DNA of 64,000 bases from Isoetes taiwanensis (taxonomy: Eukaryota; Streptophyta; Lycopodiopsida; Isoetales; Isoetaceae), in NCBI GenBank assembly GCA_021234155.1, contig JAJEKV010000021.1:10409523-10473522 (forward strand). The letters run 5' to 3'. Under the pieces are notes generated by a model. It had not been told where the DNA came from. It did no database searches and worked only from the letters and a program-made list of their open reading frames with translations. Shown here piece after piece: positions 12,050-24,000 of the stretch; the first letter of the stretch is position 1, and each line of letters begins with the position of its first letter. The translations under genes were made by a program, and so were the position numbers.

Positions 12050-13260
12050 CTGCTTTGCTTCTATATTTCTGCCATTGTCAACACTTGGAAGTCATGACCT
12101 TGAGCCAAATATACCTGCAATAATCATTTCCCTTGCATGTACTATTTGCAGGATACACTTATAGCACTTTTTTCAATTCCATACTGACATTGTGGCCACT
12201 GCCATGATGAGAGATCTATCTGCAAGAAAGAAACACATAGTGCATGCAAAGACAGATTAGAGAAAAAATGGAATAATATAAAATCTATCTCAATGCAAGT
12301 AATATTTCTGTCTCGTCTTTGCTAGCCAATCAAACAAGAATAAGAGCAAATAGTTATGTTTTTTTTTACCTCTGGGACGCACATGATGATCTACTTTGTT
12401 TAATTTTAAACATTGCTTGTTAGGAAAGTGCTTCTCTTGAAAACCACCACTTTAGATAATCTAATAGCAAAAGAAGAAAACAACAGGAATAGAATGCAAT
12501 AAATGCATCATATTATGCCAAACTCTATTAGCAAGATCATAAGCAAAGAAAATAAAGACGATAGCATCCAGAAATTGAAGAAGAAGAAGAAATCACATGC
12601 AAGCATTTGCACAAACAAATCGAAATCATCATGAGCCTCCATAAAAACCCAACAACTTATCTCAAGCTTCGCAACGAATTAAACAAGGCCATCGAACACC
12701 TAGTTTTCACGTCATTTGCCTTATTTACAACCTTGAAATAAAAATCTTCCGATCCAGCAATCTACTGTGGATAGAGAAGAAAAGAAATAGAAAGAATGTA
12801 ACATGGCAAGAACGATGAAACTACTTGATGGCTAGAGCTCTGACGGCAAATCACAGGTTGTTTGACATAACAAAGACAAAAAAAGGAATAATCGTGGAAG
12901 AATAACAAACCACAGGATAGCAAGGCTCACCGTGATGAAGCTTTACTCCACCGCTCGACTGCCATGCATCTGCAAAATCAAAATCAAGACAAAATAACCA
13001 AGGAATTTCATAAAAATCACTCAAAGATTGAGAATAACTCGGATAGCGCATGATTAAAACAAAACAAATGGAAGACATCAAATTTTTAGATTAGCAAGCT
13101 TTGACTTCCAATACTTCCGACTTAGCCTTGCAAAATGAAAGAATTCTACATAGCAACTCACCAACAAATGGACGGAAAGCATTGTCGGAATTGGACGGCG
13201 TACAAAGAGAAGAGCTTTGCCCTATTAGGGTTTCGGCCCAACCTATATACCCTATCTAAT
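12050..13260 (-). pseudogene. captured host-gene fragments with promoter (unknown gene)
   Basis: Inside the CACTA-like element the minus strand reads like the 5' part of a plant gene. A promoter block lies at about 13225-13250, followed by a first exon ending with the donor TTG|GTGAGT near 13161. A 39-nt mini-exon (12931-12969) has acceptor TTTTGCAG and donor CG|GTGAGCC. A further exon-like stretch near 12070-12220 has acceptors CTTTCTTGCAG and GATTATTGCAG. The short exons translate poorly, so a non-coding host transcript (for example a snoRNA host gene) or 5' UTR exons are possible. No protein family is recognisable. Splice-bounded pieces inside a transposon indicate DNA-level capture. Confidence 0.45.
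13225..13250 (-). promoter_or_regulatory. TATA box, TGGGCC site II motif and telo-box
   Basis: On the minus strand GTATATAG (13243-13250) is followed by TGGGCC (13235-13240) and AAACCCTAA (13225-13233). TGGGCC plus an AAACCCTA telo-box is the known signature of plant genes for ribosomal proteins and the translation machinery. Here both lie within 25 bp downstream of the TATA box, close to the expected start site. The block suggests that the captured gene belonged to that class. Confidence 0.5.
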
Positions 13261-15925
13261 AATATTTACAAAGCCAAATAAAAGCACATCCGAGATTATT
13301 TGTAATTCTTAAATTTTGTATGGCTAGAAAGGTGCCCACAAGTAGGTCTAGCATTCTTGATCAACATGATAAAATTGAATCCGAGATACATTAGGAGGAG
13401 GATGCAAGAAAAGTCACAGATGATGCACACCCTCCCGTATTGCCACTCCAAACCAAGAATCAAGTATTGGGTCATGAAACAACTTTCGTGCAAATTACCC
13501 TTATCGGACATGCATCATTATAGAGAGAGCTCTCATGTGTTATGTTGACATTGCATCATTTGCATATATACACTTAACTAACATACCCCCAATATGTTAC
13601 AAAGAAAAGGCAAATTAAGGATACAACAAGGGATATCCATTGCAATGACCTCTCTACATATTTTCAATTAGTTACGGGGCCATTTTTCCTAGTTCCTTCA
13701 ACATGAAATCTAGAGGATGTCAATATTTATTTTGGCATTCTCCTTAATAATGCATATTGTACAAGTTATAGCATTATTCATCCTATCAAGTTAGAAACCT
13801 TTCTAGCGACATTGTTGTTGTAAGTCTGCATAAAAACAATCTAGCAAAAAAATTGCATTCTAGTCCAACGAGTGTTTGAAATCGACGTTTACCTAACTTC
13901 TATTGACATTTTGCGTTTTTTGTTTTACTTTTTCTTTTCTTTTAAATATTGACGGACACATCACTTTATTCTACGTATCACATGGAAGCCAATCCACTGC
14001 CTAGGCACAATATGCTAGGAGCTGCTTTGCATGTGACTATTGAGTATATATCACAGGTTTAAGGTCTCTGCCATAGGAACGGTTGGCCAGGTTTGAACCT
14101 GTAACCTCAAAACCTGCGTTTTTGTCATGTCGCTATAGCTCAAAACCCTGGGGGATGCACTCAGAAAAAATCGTGGAAACCATGTGAATGTAAGGGAGGT
14201 TTTTTTTTTTCGCTCAACCGTACCATTAGTATGGGATTATCTTTTTTTGCTTAAATTCCATATAAATTATATGAGAAATATAGTAAGGGTATATGAAATA
14301 TGAGGGAAATTTTTTAAAGAAAATTCTGTATAAGGGTTCATTTCTCTTGATCCTATGCACGCACACGCCCTATGTCTCTTACATTAGTTGCACCCCCAGG
14401 CTCAAAACCTGCACCATAATCGTCATAGTCTGTGCCAAAAGCTACAAACTAACCAAACTCTTGTAGACTGCAGCTAAAACGGCGTCGGCTTTGTATGTGG
14501 ATCACATCAATATATGTTACCACACTTCCCTATAAAGAATTAGTTGTTTATAAAGAGCAGAAAGAGACGTAGAACAATTGCATCTATAGCGATTGCATAA
14601 TTGAAATGGCAATGGATCGATGGCGCTAATGAACTATGTGAAAACAATAAGTGCATGTTGCCAAATGGAAACCGTGAATATGAACATCATATTCTTCAAA
14701 TTTGACCAACAATTGATGCTAGCTTATCTACATCTAACCAATCATTGCATGTACTTCTGCGGACATCTAAGGTGATGTAAAAGCATCATGGAGGGCTCTT
14801 GATCAACATGCCCAATTGGGTCAATATGCAACACATTGACACGTAATTATTCATGACTAGATCTATTGCTGTCAAGTTGCCCTTGGAAATTCTTCTTGGG
14901 AGGGGTGGGGATAATTCGACAAAATAATGAGCTTATTGGCTCTCCTTTGTACGGGTTGGTCTCCATGGATAGTAAAATTCAATTTCAGTCAATTCTCTCT
15001 CTCTTTTTTTTTTTTTTTTTTTTTTTGTTGTTGAAGATGCCCTATGTGCATGTTGAGACGATTGAAAATAAAACTTGGACCTTTGTATTTTCTTGCCATA
15101 ATTCAGTAAACTTGAAAAATATAACTGAATTGTGAAGCACTAAGATTAACAAATGGCTTATCCATGTTGATGCAACTATGGAGCATTTACATCAATAAAG
15201 GTGTGACTCGTAATAAATGCAAGTTAACCATTTGCTCATATTGAGCTCCATAATTGGAATACATTCTCTATGGTAAGGTGGAAAGCACTATAGATTACAT
15301 CCCTTATTGTTGCCCTCAATTTAGATATATTAAAATAATAATAAGTAGTGGTATAATTGTGGAGTTGTTTTTTAGATTGCAACTTATCAATGTTTGAACA
15401 TATAAATATACCAAAAAACTTTCTTCATGGTAAATCCTTAATTGAATGTTTAATATACGGAATATTCACCATATGTAGAAAATGTCAATATGAAGGACAA
15501 AAAGCATTTCTCTTGAAAAGTTCTAAAGCTTTAAAAGATGACTTTTTGTAAATCTCATTTCATAACCTTAAGAGTTCAAAAGAGCAAGAATAAATCATTT
15601 CAGTTCAATATGGACATAATAAAACTAGACTCCAAAACCATGTAAAATTTAGGATGGTTTTCGAAGACCATCACTAGTTCTAGTGAACCATTATTTTGTG
15701 CACGAAGCTATCTCATAAACTATATAAAGTTTAGCAAACCATTATAGCATTCATAACTAGTACCAATAACCATATCATAAACCACTATCAGTTTTGACAA
15801 ACCACTATGGTAAGTGGTTCTTTTCTATCAAATAAATTTGTGCATAAAAAACCACATATACCATGGTTTTTAGATGATCTAGCATTGGTTAAATATAGTA
15901 GTTTATTTTTGGGGGCCTTGTGTGA

Positions 15926-16660
15926 CGCTCTTCCCTTGACGCCGGTTGCCACGCCACTTCCCTTCAGCAAATGGGGAATGGATTTTGTGGGACCCATCGA
16001 TCCTCCTGCGCGGCACACCCGTGCCCGCTACATTCTGGTTCTCACTGACTACGCTACCAAATGGGCGGAAGCTTGCGCACTTCCAGACAACACTGCGGCA
16101 AGCACAGCCAAGGTTATCTATCAACAAATCATCACGCGATTCGGCTGCCCCACGGAGCTGGTCAGTGATCGTGGTGTCCACTTTATCAATCATACCATCA
16201 AGGAGCTGACGGATTATCTCCTGATACATCATCACAAGAGCACACCTTACTATCCTCAAGGCAATGGTTTGGCAGAAAGCACCAACAAGACTCTGGTCAC
16301 AATTCTCAAGAAAATTTGTGACGCTTCTCGCACTGACTGGCAAAACAAGCTTCCTACTGTTCTTTGGGCTTACAATACTTGTTTCAAAATAGCTACGGGT
16401 CACACTCCTTTCAAGTTGGTTTATGGTCAAGAAGCTCTCATGCCTTTTGAGTACATTCTCCCCACTCTCCGTTTTCACCTGGCTACTACCCATAATCCGC
16501 CTGCTGCACTCAAAGAAAGGGTTTATCAATTGGAACAGTTGGATGAACTTCGAAGAGATGCTTATATTCGTGTTCTTCATGGACAACAGTTGCAAAAATC
16601 TTTACATGACAAACGGCTGAAGACAAAAACATTCACCGAAGGAGATTTGGTTCTTCTTTA
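15926..16660 (+). pseudogene. pol part 2: integrase catalytic core
   Basis: This is the DDE core of the Ty3 integrase. It opens with LPFSKWGMDFVGPID (first Asp), YILVLTDYATKWAEA, then TELVSDRGVHFIN (second Asp, near 16165) and TPYYPQGNGLAESTNKTL (Glu, near 16273), and continues to EGDLVLL. All three catalytic acidic residues are present and this part is open with no frameshift. It is cut off from the zinc domain by the CACTA-like element and from its C-terminal part by the Helitron at 16661. Confidence 0.94.
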
Positions 16661-17072
16661 CTAGTAATGGTGCCCAGCGTTGCTGGGCATAAGTTGATAT
16701 ATGTAGCTAATTGGAGAGTGGGGCATAACGTAACTTTGTAATCTTGAGATAAGATTCACTTGGGATATATTATAATCTGCAGAGCTTCTTCGTTCTAATA
16801 CGGAAATTCATGGGCAAAGTTGGAAACACATCGTTATACATAATAGTCACTTTTTTGTATATATTGGAGGAACTGGTCTCTTCTTTTTGCATTTATACAC
16901 ACGTTTTAAAGGATTGGCTCGAAATATATACGTAACCTTCTTTTAATGGATACCCAAACGGGAGAATATAATCATTGAGAAATAGAAAACCAAGCCTCTA
17001 ACATTGCTGGGCTATATGTGGTTCGTGTTTATGGGGCTTGTATTTATGTGAATAGAATATCATACTTTCACG

Positions 17073-17309
17073 GTTCTAATATAGAGAAATCTCGTGAGCT
17101 CATACTTCTACATATGTAGTTTTTGATTTTCGTCTTGTTCTACTATAGTTTATTGTACTTGATCCCCGCCAACTGTTAATGTTGATTTTAGATAGGATAC
17201 TAATATAGAGAAATCTTGTGAGCTCATGGTTCTACAAATGAAGTGTTTGAATTCGTCTTGTTCTACTGCATTGTATCTCTGCCAACTCTAAGTGTTGATT
17301 TTAGATCGG
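17073..17309. repeat. two tandem ~120-bp units inside the Helitron
   Basis: Two diverged copies share blocks such as CTAATATAGAGAAATC, TGTGAGCTCAT or CGTGAGCTCAT, TCGTCTTGTTCTACT and GTTGATTTTAGAT in the same order. The spacing between copies is about 120 bp. Confidence 0.75.
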
Positions 17310-17453
17310 AATTCTATGTCATTCATTTATAGTTCTGTGTCATGACAATTATGGCCCTATGAAATTGCTTACGTTTTTGTAATGAAATTTCCTAGCTTTT
17401 CTATGCATATACAAACCCCAACTATTCATGCCATCTCCAAGGCCAAAAGAAAA

Positions 17454-17643
17454 GGATTGTTTTGTGTTGATTTACGCGTATGGTTTGGGGTACGAAATTG
17501 TTTTGTGTTGATTTTCATCTATGGTTTAGGGCAGGAAATTGTTTTTTGTTGGTTTGAGGTATGAAATTGTTTTGTGTTGATTTACATCTATGGTTTAGGG
17601 TACGAATTGTTTTGTGTTGATTTAGACGTATGGTTTGGGGTAC
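17454..17643. repeat. five ~40-bp tandem repeats inside the Helitron
   Basis: Five units share the core AAATTGTTTTGTGTTGATTT followed by a variable ATGGTTTAGGGTACG-like tail. One unit is shortened by about 12 bp. The units are diverged from one another, so the array is not recent. Confidence 0.8.
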
Positions 17644-19536
17644 AAAAATGATTGGTTGGTGTAACTTCCTATTTTCAAATCACAAATCACAAATTACAAA
17701 TTGCAGTTGCCTCCATAGTATTGTTGATTGTGCTTGATCATAGCATGGATGCATTATAAGAATATATATTGTATTGAAGTTGCATCAGATATATTCCAAT
17801 TAGTTTCACCTTTGTACCTTTAAATGTCCAAATCTAGACTAAAACAGGTCAAAAGAAATAATCAGCATGATGCATGGTGTCATCACAATTTACAACTCCA
17901 CCTCAATTTATAAGGCTCTCCCACAAAGATAGAAGCAGATACAACATAGACCTTCGATCTAGAATCATAACATCAGTCTAATTTCCCTGCAAAATGACTA
18001 TCATCAAGTTCTGTATAAGGCCAAACTTAAAAGCATTTCTACACATTCATATATGTTTACAACATGATTGAATTTTAGAAATTTCAGGACTCCAACTGCA
18101 GAGTGCAAAAACATAATTATATAGATTGATTAATCAATACATTTAAAAGCAATATGAATGATCATAATAGAGAGCACATAAGAAATTACTGCATAAGAAG
18201 GAAATCTAACGCCCTCATTTATACATCGAACTGCGCATGCTAGAAACATGTTAAAACTTCTAACAGTATTTGAACGAAGCAATAAAGCAGCCAGTTTTTA
18301 GACGTGCAACGTATAAGACAGAAAATGGCAAATGGTCTTAGCATACTAATTGTGCAGGTCTTGAATTTCAAGTAATGCAAACAGTAGATATTGTGTACTG
18401 CCAGAATAGATATTATGTAATTCAGTAAATAATAAATATTATGTACTGCTATAATGCAACAATGAAGGCAGATTAATATTTTACCTGGAACATAAAGAAC
18501 ATGTCAAGATGAAGACTGGCCTGCAAACATTAATATATCAAAGCATTCTTTGCTTCAATGGATAGATCTTGAACCCATTATCAAGTGCAATCCATCTGCA
18601 TGTTCAATTTGTCAAATTAGGAGTAAACCCACATGCACATCAATATTGTGTCTTTTAAACATGCTGATGATGTGTATCTTTTGCACATGTTGAAGAGGCT
18701 CTGGATATGTTAGAGGTAGCTGCCATGCTTTTCTGTAGAATGAATATGATATAGGAATGCAAAACGATTAAGACTTACATAATTCAAGGATATGCATTCT
18801 GTTAAACAGGATTCAAGATTGGATTGACAGATCTGGAATATCAAGAGATGGCAGCCATAGCCAAATCAGCAAATCATGTAAAATTGATCAAAACTTGGAA
18901 TTCCGGACTAAAATTTATAGAATCAGAAGATCTTATATGAATGCATGTAGAAGAATAAACTGGTTGTGCAGACATAAAATCCAAGCTAACTCCAATTTTT
19001 TACTGGAACATATCATATAGCAGGAGGACAAAGCGTACATACGATGTGGGAGCGAAATTGACAGACATGGAGTTTTAATGCAAAAGCTCAAACCGACTTG
19101 TTTATGCGGCCGCCGAATTACATAGCTCTCCTTACTGAGTTTAGTTTGGTACCCAGAACCACGGATTTGTTCCTAGGATCAGAGGGAGTTAGGGCTTGTG
19201 ATAGAAACAAAAGAAATAGATCAAAATATGAATTGTAAATAGAAATCATACCAAATCTTAGCCATAATCATCAAATCCTGGCCTGTTGTTTGTGATTCTC
19301 CAACCACGAAGTTAGAGCAGAGGATGGCTATGGCGGCGTATCCGGCAGTGAGACCTCACTGCAGCCTTGCACTAAAAAAGATTTGTGCATATGCAGCTAT
19401 GGCGACCCTTCCCTTGCCATGGGAAAAAAGTCGAAAGTTGATCCAATACCATACTTTGTTGCCTTCGTATCATCCTTACATTCACTTTGACCTCCATTCT
19501 TTCTATTGAACTGCTAGTGCTGCATCAAGAGTGTAA

Positions 19537-19752
19537 GTGAAGAAGGCCTCAACTCCGACGGATAGGGTTAGGCCATGGCCAAAGAGGAACAAAGTTATGC
19601 ACGCAATAATCTGCACAGAAAAGGGGCATAAGCCGAATAAGCTTATAACAGAGAAGGGGCTTGAGAGCTGCCCAGCATGTGGATATGGAAGATTGCGGTG
19701 CCCAATCTGCCATCGTTCTGCTCCTTGCGGGAGCAAAGAGAAAAAAAAATAG
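19537..19752 (+). CDS. short Cys-rich ORF in the Helitron, possible captured exon
   Basis: The 71-codon frame ends with CPACGYGRLRCPICHRSAPCG, two CPxC pairs about 12 residues apart, spaced like a zinc ribbon. The rest is basic and unremarkable. Helitrons often pick up exon pieces, so this could be one. I do not recognise the parent protein, and a chance frame is possible. Confidence 0.25.
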   Translation: MKKASTPTDRVRPWPKRNKVMHAIICTEKGHKPNKLITEKGLESCPACGYGRLRCPICHRSAPCGSKEKKK

Positions 19753-19852
19753 TTTTAATGTTCAAGGGGCAATCTTGACCGTTAAACAGAGAGAACGAAT
19801 GTCAGCCGTCCGATCTAGGGCGTGGTCCATTACAAAACATTATAATATAAGA

Positions 19853-20078
19853 TGATTCTCGGTACAAAAATTTTCCGGGTAAACTTAAGTTTCGTTGGCT
19901 TGGCCCTTATCAAATTATTCAAGTGGTTCGACCCAGCGTTTTTCAACTGGCTGAGTTAGATGGCACTCCATTACCTACACTGGTTAATGGCTTCCGCCTC
20001 AAAACATTTCATCCCACAGCAAGCGACAATCAACAAACAGATGCAGTTCAAGACACAACAACACCCGAAAGTGACTAA
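19853..20078 (+). pseudogene. pol part 3: integrase C-terminal domain and pol stop
   Basis: After the Helitron the integrase continues in frame with DSRYKNFPGKLKFRWLGPYQ, then RPSVFQLAELDG and NGFRLKTFHP, the small SH3-like C-terminal domain usual in plant Ty3 integrases. The reading frame ends at TAA 20076-20078. No chromodomain is seen, which also points away from chromoviruses and toward Tat/Athila-type elements. Confidence 0.92.
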
Positions 20079-20139
20079 AACAGTGGCATATTATATTATA
20101 AGTGGAAATTTTTACAAAATGTGGGCACAGCCCAGCTAT

Positions 20140-20175
20140 TTCCGCTATGGGCACTGCCCTATATACAAAAACGGG
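20140..20175 (+). promoter_or_regulatory. possible internal TATA promoter before the extra ORF
   Basis: Between the pol stop and the downstream ORF is a TATA-like CCTATATACAAAAAC (about 20158-20172), preceded by a GC-containing stretch with a GGGCACAGCCC/GGGCACTGCCC pair. A second TATA-like CTTATATAGCC is at about 20517. Either could drive a separate transcript for the extra ORF. This is inference; no splice acceptor alternative was excluded. Confidence 0.25.
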
Positions 20176-21021
20176 CTCAGAGCCCTATCTACTACGTCCT
20201 AAGAAGAAAAACCCTCTACTCCGGGTTCGGAGCAGAGGTGATGCGCTTGAGATGTGGTAGAGGTTACGCTTTCGAGTGGTCCCAGCGAAGGTGCAGAACC
20301 ACCTCCATTGCGTTGGTCTTGGATCGGGATGTTCACCATCCCGGCACACCGCCATCCATTCTCACGCCCACGATTGTGGCGGCGCCGAAGAGGTCCGGCA
20401 GTTCATCTTGCGGGTAATCCACTCCGGCGGTTTCGTGGGCATAGTGCGGTCCTCGTTCAAACCAAAGAAGCAGCCATCTTTGGCGCCATCGGATGCCTTC
20501 GCTTCACTCGGTTCGTCTTATATAGCCAACTGAGGAACTCCTTGTCGACGTGGACCAATCACACAAATCGCCAACGTGTTTGCAATGCAAGGCTGTTTCT
20601 AAAATGAGAATCTTTTCTCCGCCGCCAAATCTAGCCATGGTACCTTCCGACACATTCCTTTTAATGATATCCCACCGAAGTTTTGCATTAAATGCCATTC
20701 CTTCTTTTCACGCCCGGTCGAACATTAATGTGTGTCCTTTGGCCACCTGTCACATCCCATTATTCTCTCACGCCTCATCTCCACCGTTCATTACTTCTCC
20801 CTTTGTTGTTTGGGGACTTAGCCAAATTTTTGCCTCTCAAATCACCTCTTTGGCATCTTTCGACATCTGGCACCATCAACGGTTGCAGCTTCGCCCTTCT
20901 CATGCCCCTTCGCCCACCTTTGCGCGCCCTAAACCTTTTCGTCTCTCTGCGCTTTGTGTCTTACGTTTCTCTGCGCTCTCGCCTTCTTCAAGCGGTTCCA
21001 TACGTTCGGGCGCTTTTCGCC

Positions 21022-24000
21022 ATGGTCGCCCCAAACTTTCTACACTTCAAGCTTACGCTCCAAGGGATGCGACTCTTTTTGGGTCTCAGGTCTTTCTCGA
21101 CGCCCACCTTTCGAGAGGCCCTTGTTGGTCCGAGTCGGGAAGTTGCGGAACGCCACAAGCTTTACGAATTTTCACAAATGGAGCTCCCGGCCCCAAATCC
21201 GGCGCAATTGCAGCAGTTCATCGCACACATCGTCAATAGCCCGGAAGGCTTTGCTACGGTGGTCGATGGCACCACCATTTTACTTACTCAGCATTTGATT
21301 TCTCAGGTATTCCGCATCCCTTTGCAAAAACCTTCGGTTTCTTGGGCGACGTCACTCAGTTTGGCGCTCTTGCTTATCAAGCCAACCAGCATCGCCTCAC
21401 AAATATTGCCAAACCACATGAAACTTTTGTGAAGTTTCTGTGGCGAAAATTGCTTGGGCATTCCATCAAGAACACCCACATCAATAAGCCGTTTTATAAT
21501 ATGGTCATCACTGCCATTCACTCCAATCTGCATGTCGATTGGCCTCGAAAACTTTATTCTACCGTCTTCTTCAAAGAAGTAGACCGCGTGGGCTACCCCC
21601 TCCTCTGTCTACGAAATTTCCGTGGGTGGCCATCTTGAGGCCCTCATTCGTCATTATCTTCCCGTTCTTGAGAGCCCTTCCACTTCCCATACCTCCACTT
21701 TCGGCGCTCTCGCATTCCCGGCGTCAAACTCAACAAAATTTTGTACCTTCACGCCAAACCTCCCTCGTCACCATTTCAACATCGGACCACGCATGTCCTT
21801 TGTCTCCTCTTCTTCCTCACGAGGCCCGCCTTCCAATTCTGTCATGCCTCTCAACAATCTCGGACAAGGCAAAGCGGGGGGCCTGCACCCTCCCATCCTC
21901 GGCGGCTCTGTACAATTCCGGCCAAGATGTTCAAGCGGCTGCCATGCGGCTACATGCATCGGGAGGCTCTCATGACGGTGTTGGCGTCCACGGAGGCTTC
22001 GATCTTTGTTCAAAGAGACCTTCAAGCTGCCTTTGCCCATGTTCAAACCTTAGAAGCCCAACTTCAAAAAAAAGCACGCGGCTCTATTACAGGCCCGTAT
22101 AGATCTCACCATTGCTAAGGATCAGACCAGCCTACTTACGGATCCAGGGCGTGACTCCAAACTGAAATTCGGGACTTATTGGAGCAGAACAAGTCCAAAG
22201 ATACCCTCACGGGTGAAAAGGAAAACACATTGCTAAGCTAGACACCTTGTACTTTCGAGCTTTGTGACAATTACTGACACTCAAGTTCAAAATCTCACCG
22301 GCGTGAAGCTTCGACTCACCTCCCTTGAAGCTCGGCTTTCCACGCCACCAATCGGGTTAACGTCCCTCCAGACTCAGCTTTTGGAGGCTCAGAAACAAAA
22401 GGTCATCGATGACGCGGAGATTGCCACGCTTCGCCTCCATACTCCGGGGCAATCCTCTTCACATGCCACGCTTCCTGGTAAACGGAGCCGTGATCAGTCC
22501 CGTCTTTTGTTAGAAAAGGAGCATCGGATCCGTGACCTTGAACATCGGCTCCAACAAGCGGTCAATCTGGCGAGGAAGCCCAAACCAAAGCGGGAGGGAT
22601 ATCTTGACATTGCCACCAACATCCCGGTGGACTTCTCTACTCCTTCCAGCTATCTTGACTATGTGGTGGCCCGACGGCACCTCTTTCTTTTGAAATGGTA
22701 CGCGGCCAATGGCAATGTTCATCAACAGCCACTCAACAGTGTGGACTTCCTTCGGATCTGGCCGGATCTTTCTATAGAAGACAAGGGTTTATTTTGTGCA
22801 CTCTTAGTCTTTGATCAGCTCACGGTTGAAGATCCTGAATTAGTCATCTTCCGAGTTGTCCAGCCCATGGCTTATGTTTTTCATGACTTCTACCTGGCGG
22901 ATCTCCAGGATAAATTCCGGGATGAGGCCCATCGTGTTTTTCGAGGCAACTCCAATGCTGCTTGGTTGTTATCACCAACCAACAAATATTTCCAGGATCC
23001 TGCTCAGTCTCAGACTTTTGAACAGGAGTACATGCCTGAATTGGCTCAGCACTTACCTCTGTGGCAGGTCGAAACGTTGGAACAAGTAAACAAAAATCTG
23101 GCGCACCCTGATGATCTTGAGTTTGCCCAGATTTATATGCAGCACTTGGGAGGCTACAATCAACTCCGTGGCCTTCTGGAAAGCAAGACCATTCCCACGG
23201 GTTGGGTCAATCCTCCTGTCTATCAATTACTCTCTACTTCAGAATGGGACCATTGGTGTCGTGCTCTTGATCAAAATCTTGTTCAAGCATTGGGGACATG
23301 GCTCACGCAACCCACGCTGCGTGCATGATTCCCTCTCCATATGCTTCCTTAGGAGCCCCCCCCCCATACGGTTCCTTTCTTCCGATTGGCGTCTTCCCTT
23401 TTGGGCCGAAGGTCATGGATGGCCCGCGGCTGGTCGACTCATACCGGATCTCCCACGGATCTCGGGTGGGATCCCGATTTGTCGACGCTCAATTGGGAGG
23501 ATAATGCCACTTTGGACACTAATGAAAATTGGATTTACATAGGTAATGGCGTGGTTGGCAAAAGCCGCCGATGCCTTGCATGGTCTTGATACCTTCTTGC
23601 GAATCGCCGCCACCTCACCGGACCCTTGATCCCACCGTCAAAATTTGGTTTTACGTCTTTGCTCTCAAATGCATCCTGGTCGACTCTTTAAATCGGCGTC
23701 AATCTTTCCTTTGCAATCCAAATGCCGGTCGGTGCCCGGTCTCCAAACACGCCTTCTCATGGAGTGCCGGTTTGTTCCTTGCCGCCCATCTTTGCTTATT
23801 TGGAAGACATGGTGCGCTCTCACTTCCTCATTGAAGCCCATCACGCCCTAGGGCTCAACACCCCCGACGCTCTTCAAACACGCCGGGACCTTATTGCTCA
23901 TTACCATAATGGCGCGGAGCCTCATTCCCGTGAAGATCACTTTCCGACTGCTGGTTTCCCACCCTCGGAAGCACTTCCTCCCGTTCTTCAGACTGAGTGT

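Larger units (their letters stand above)
10741..15922. mobile_element. CACTA-like non-autonomous TIR element inside the integrase
   Basis: The ends are perfect 15-bp inverted repeats, CACAAGGCCCCCAAA on the left and its complement on the right. A 3-bp duplication TGA lies at 10738-10740 and 15923-15925. Excising the insert with one duplication copy restores the integrase frame. Both subterminal regions carry many short copies of ATAGTGTGGTT / AACCACTAT in inverted orientation, as in CACTA/EnSpm elements, whose 3-bp duplications also fit; the canonical CACTA terminus is CACTA rather than CACAA. Reading the ends as ACAAGG with a 5-bp duplication GTGAC is equally consistent with the bases. There is no transposase ORF. 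The interior contains a 35-bp A run (about 11389-11424) and what look like captured gene parts on the minus strand. Confidence 0.85.
16661..19852 (-). mobile_element. non-autonomous Helitron, minus strand
   Basis: On the minus strand the element starts TCTTATATTATAATG (5' TC end, plus coordinate 19852) and finishes with CTAG (plus 16664-16661). Seven bases before CTAG is a 7-bp perfect stem with a 3-nt loop, GCCCAGCAACGCTGGGC (16672-16688). It sits between host A (16660) and T (19853) with no target duplication, as Helitrons do, and joining A to T restores the integrase reading frame. No Rep/helicase ORF is present, so it would depend on an autonomous partner. The interior holds two tandem-repeat blocks and a short zinc-ribbon-like ORF. 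Confidence 0.9.

Noticed and set aside
14050-14160. Possible tRNA-derived SINE (B-box-like GGTTCAAACC on minus strand)
   Set aside because: A single box match with no clear A box, tail or flanking duplication.
10737-15926. 5-bp target duplication GTGAC as the defining duplication
   Set aside because: The same bases are explained by CACAAGG ends with a 3-bp TGA duplication, which fits the subterminal repeats better. Kept as an alternative.
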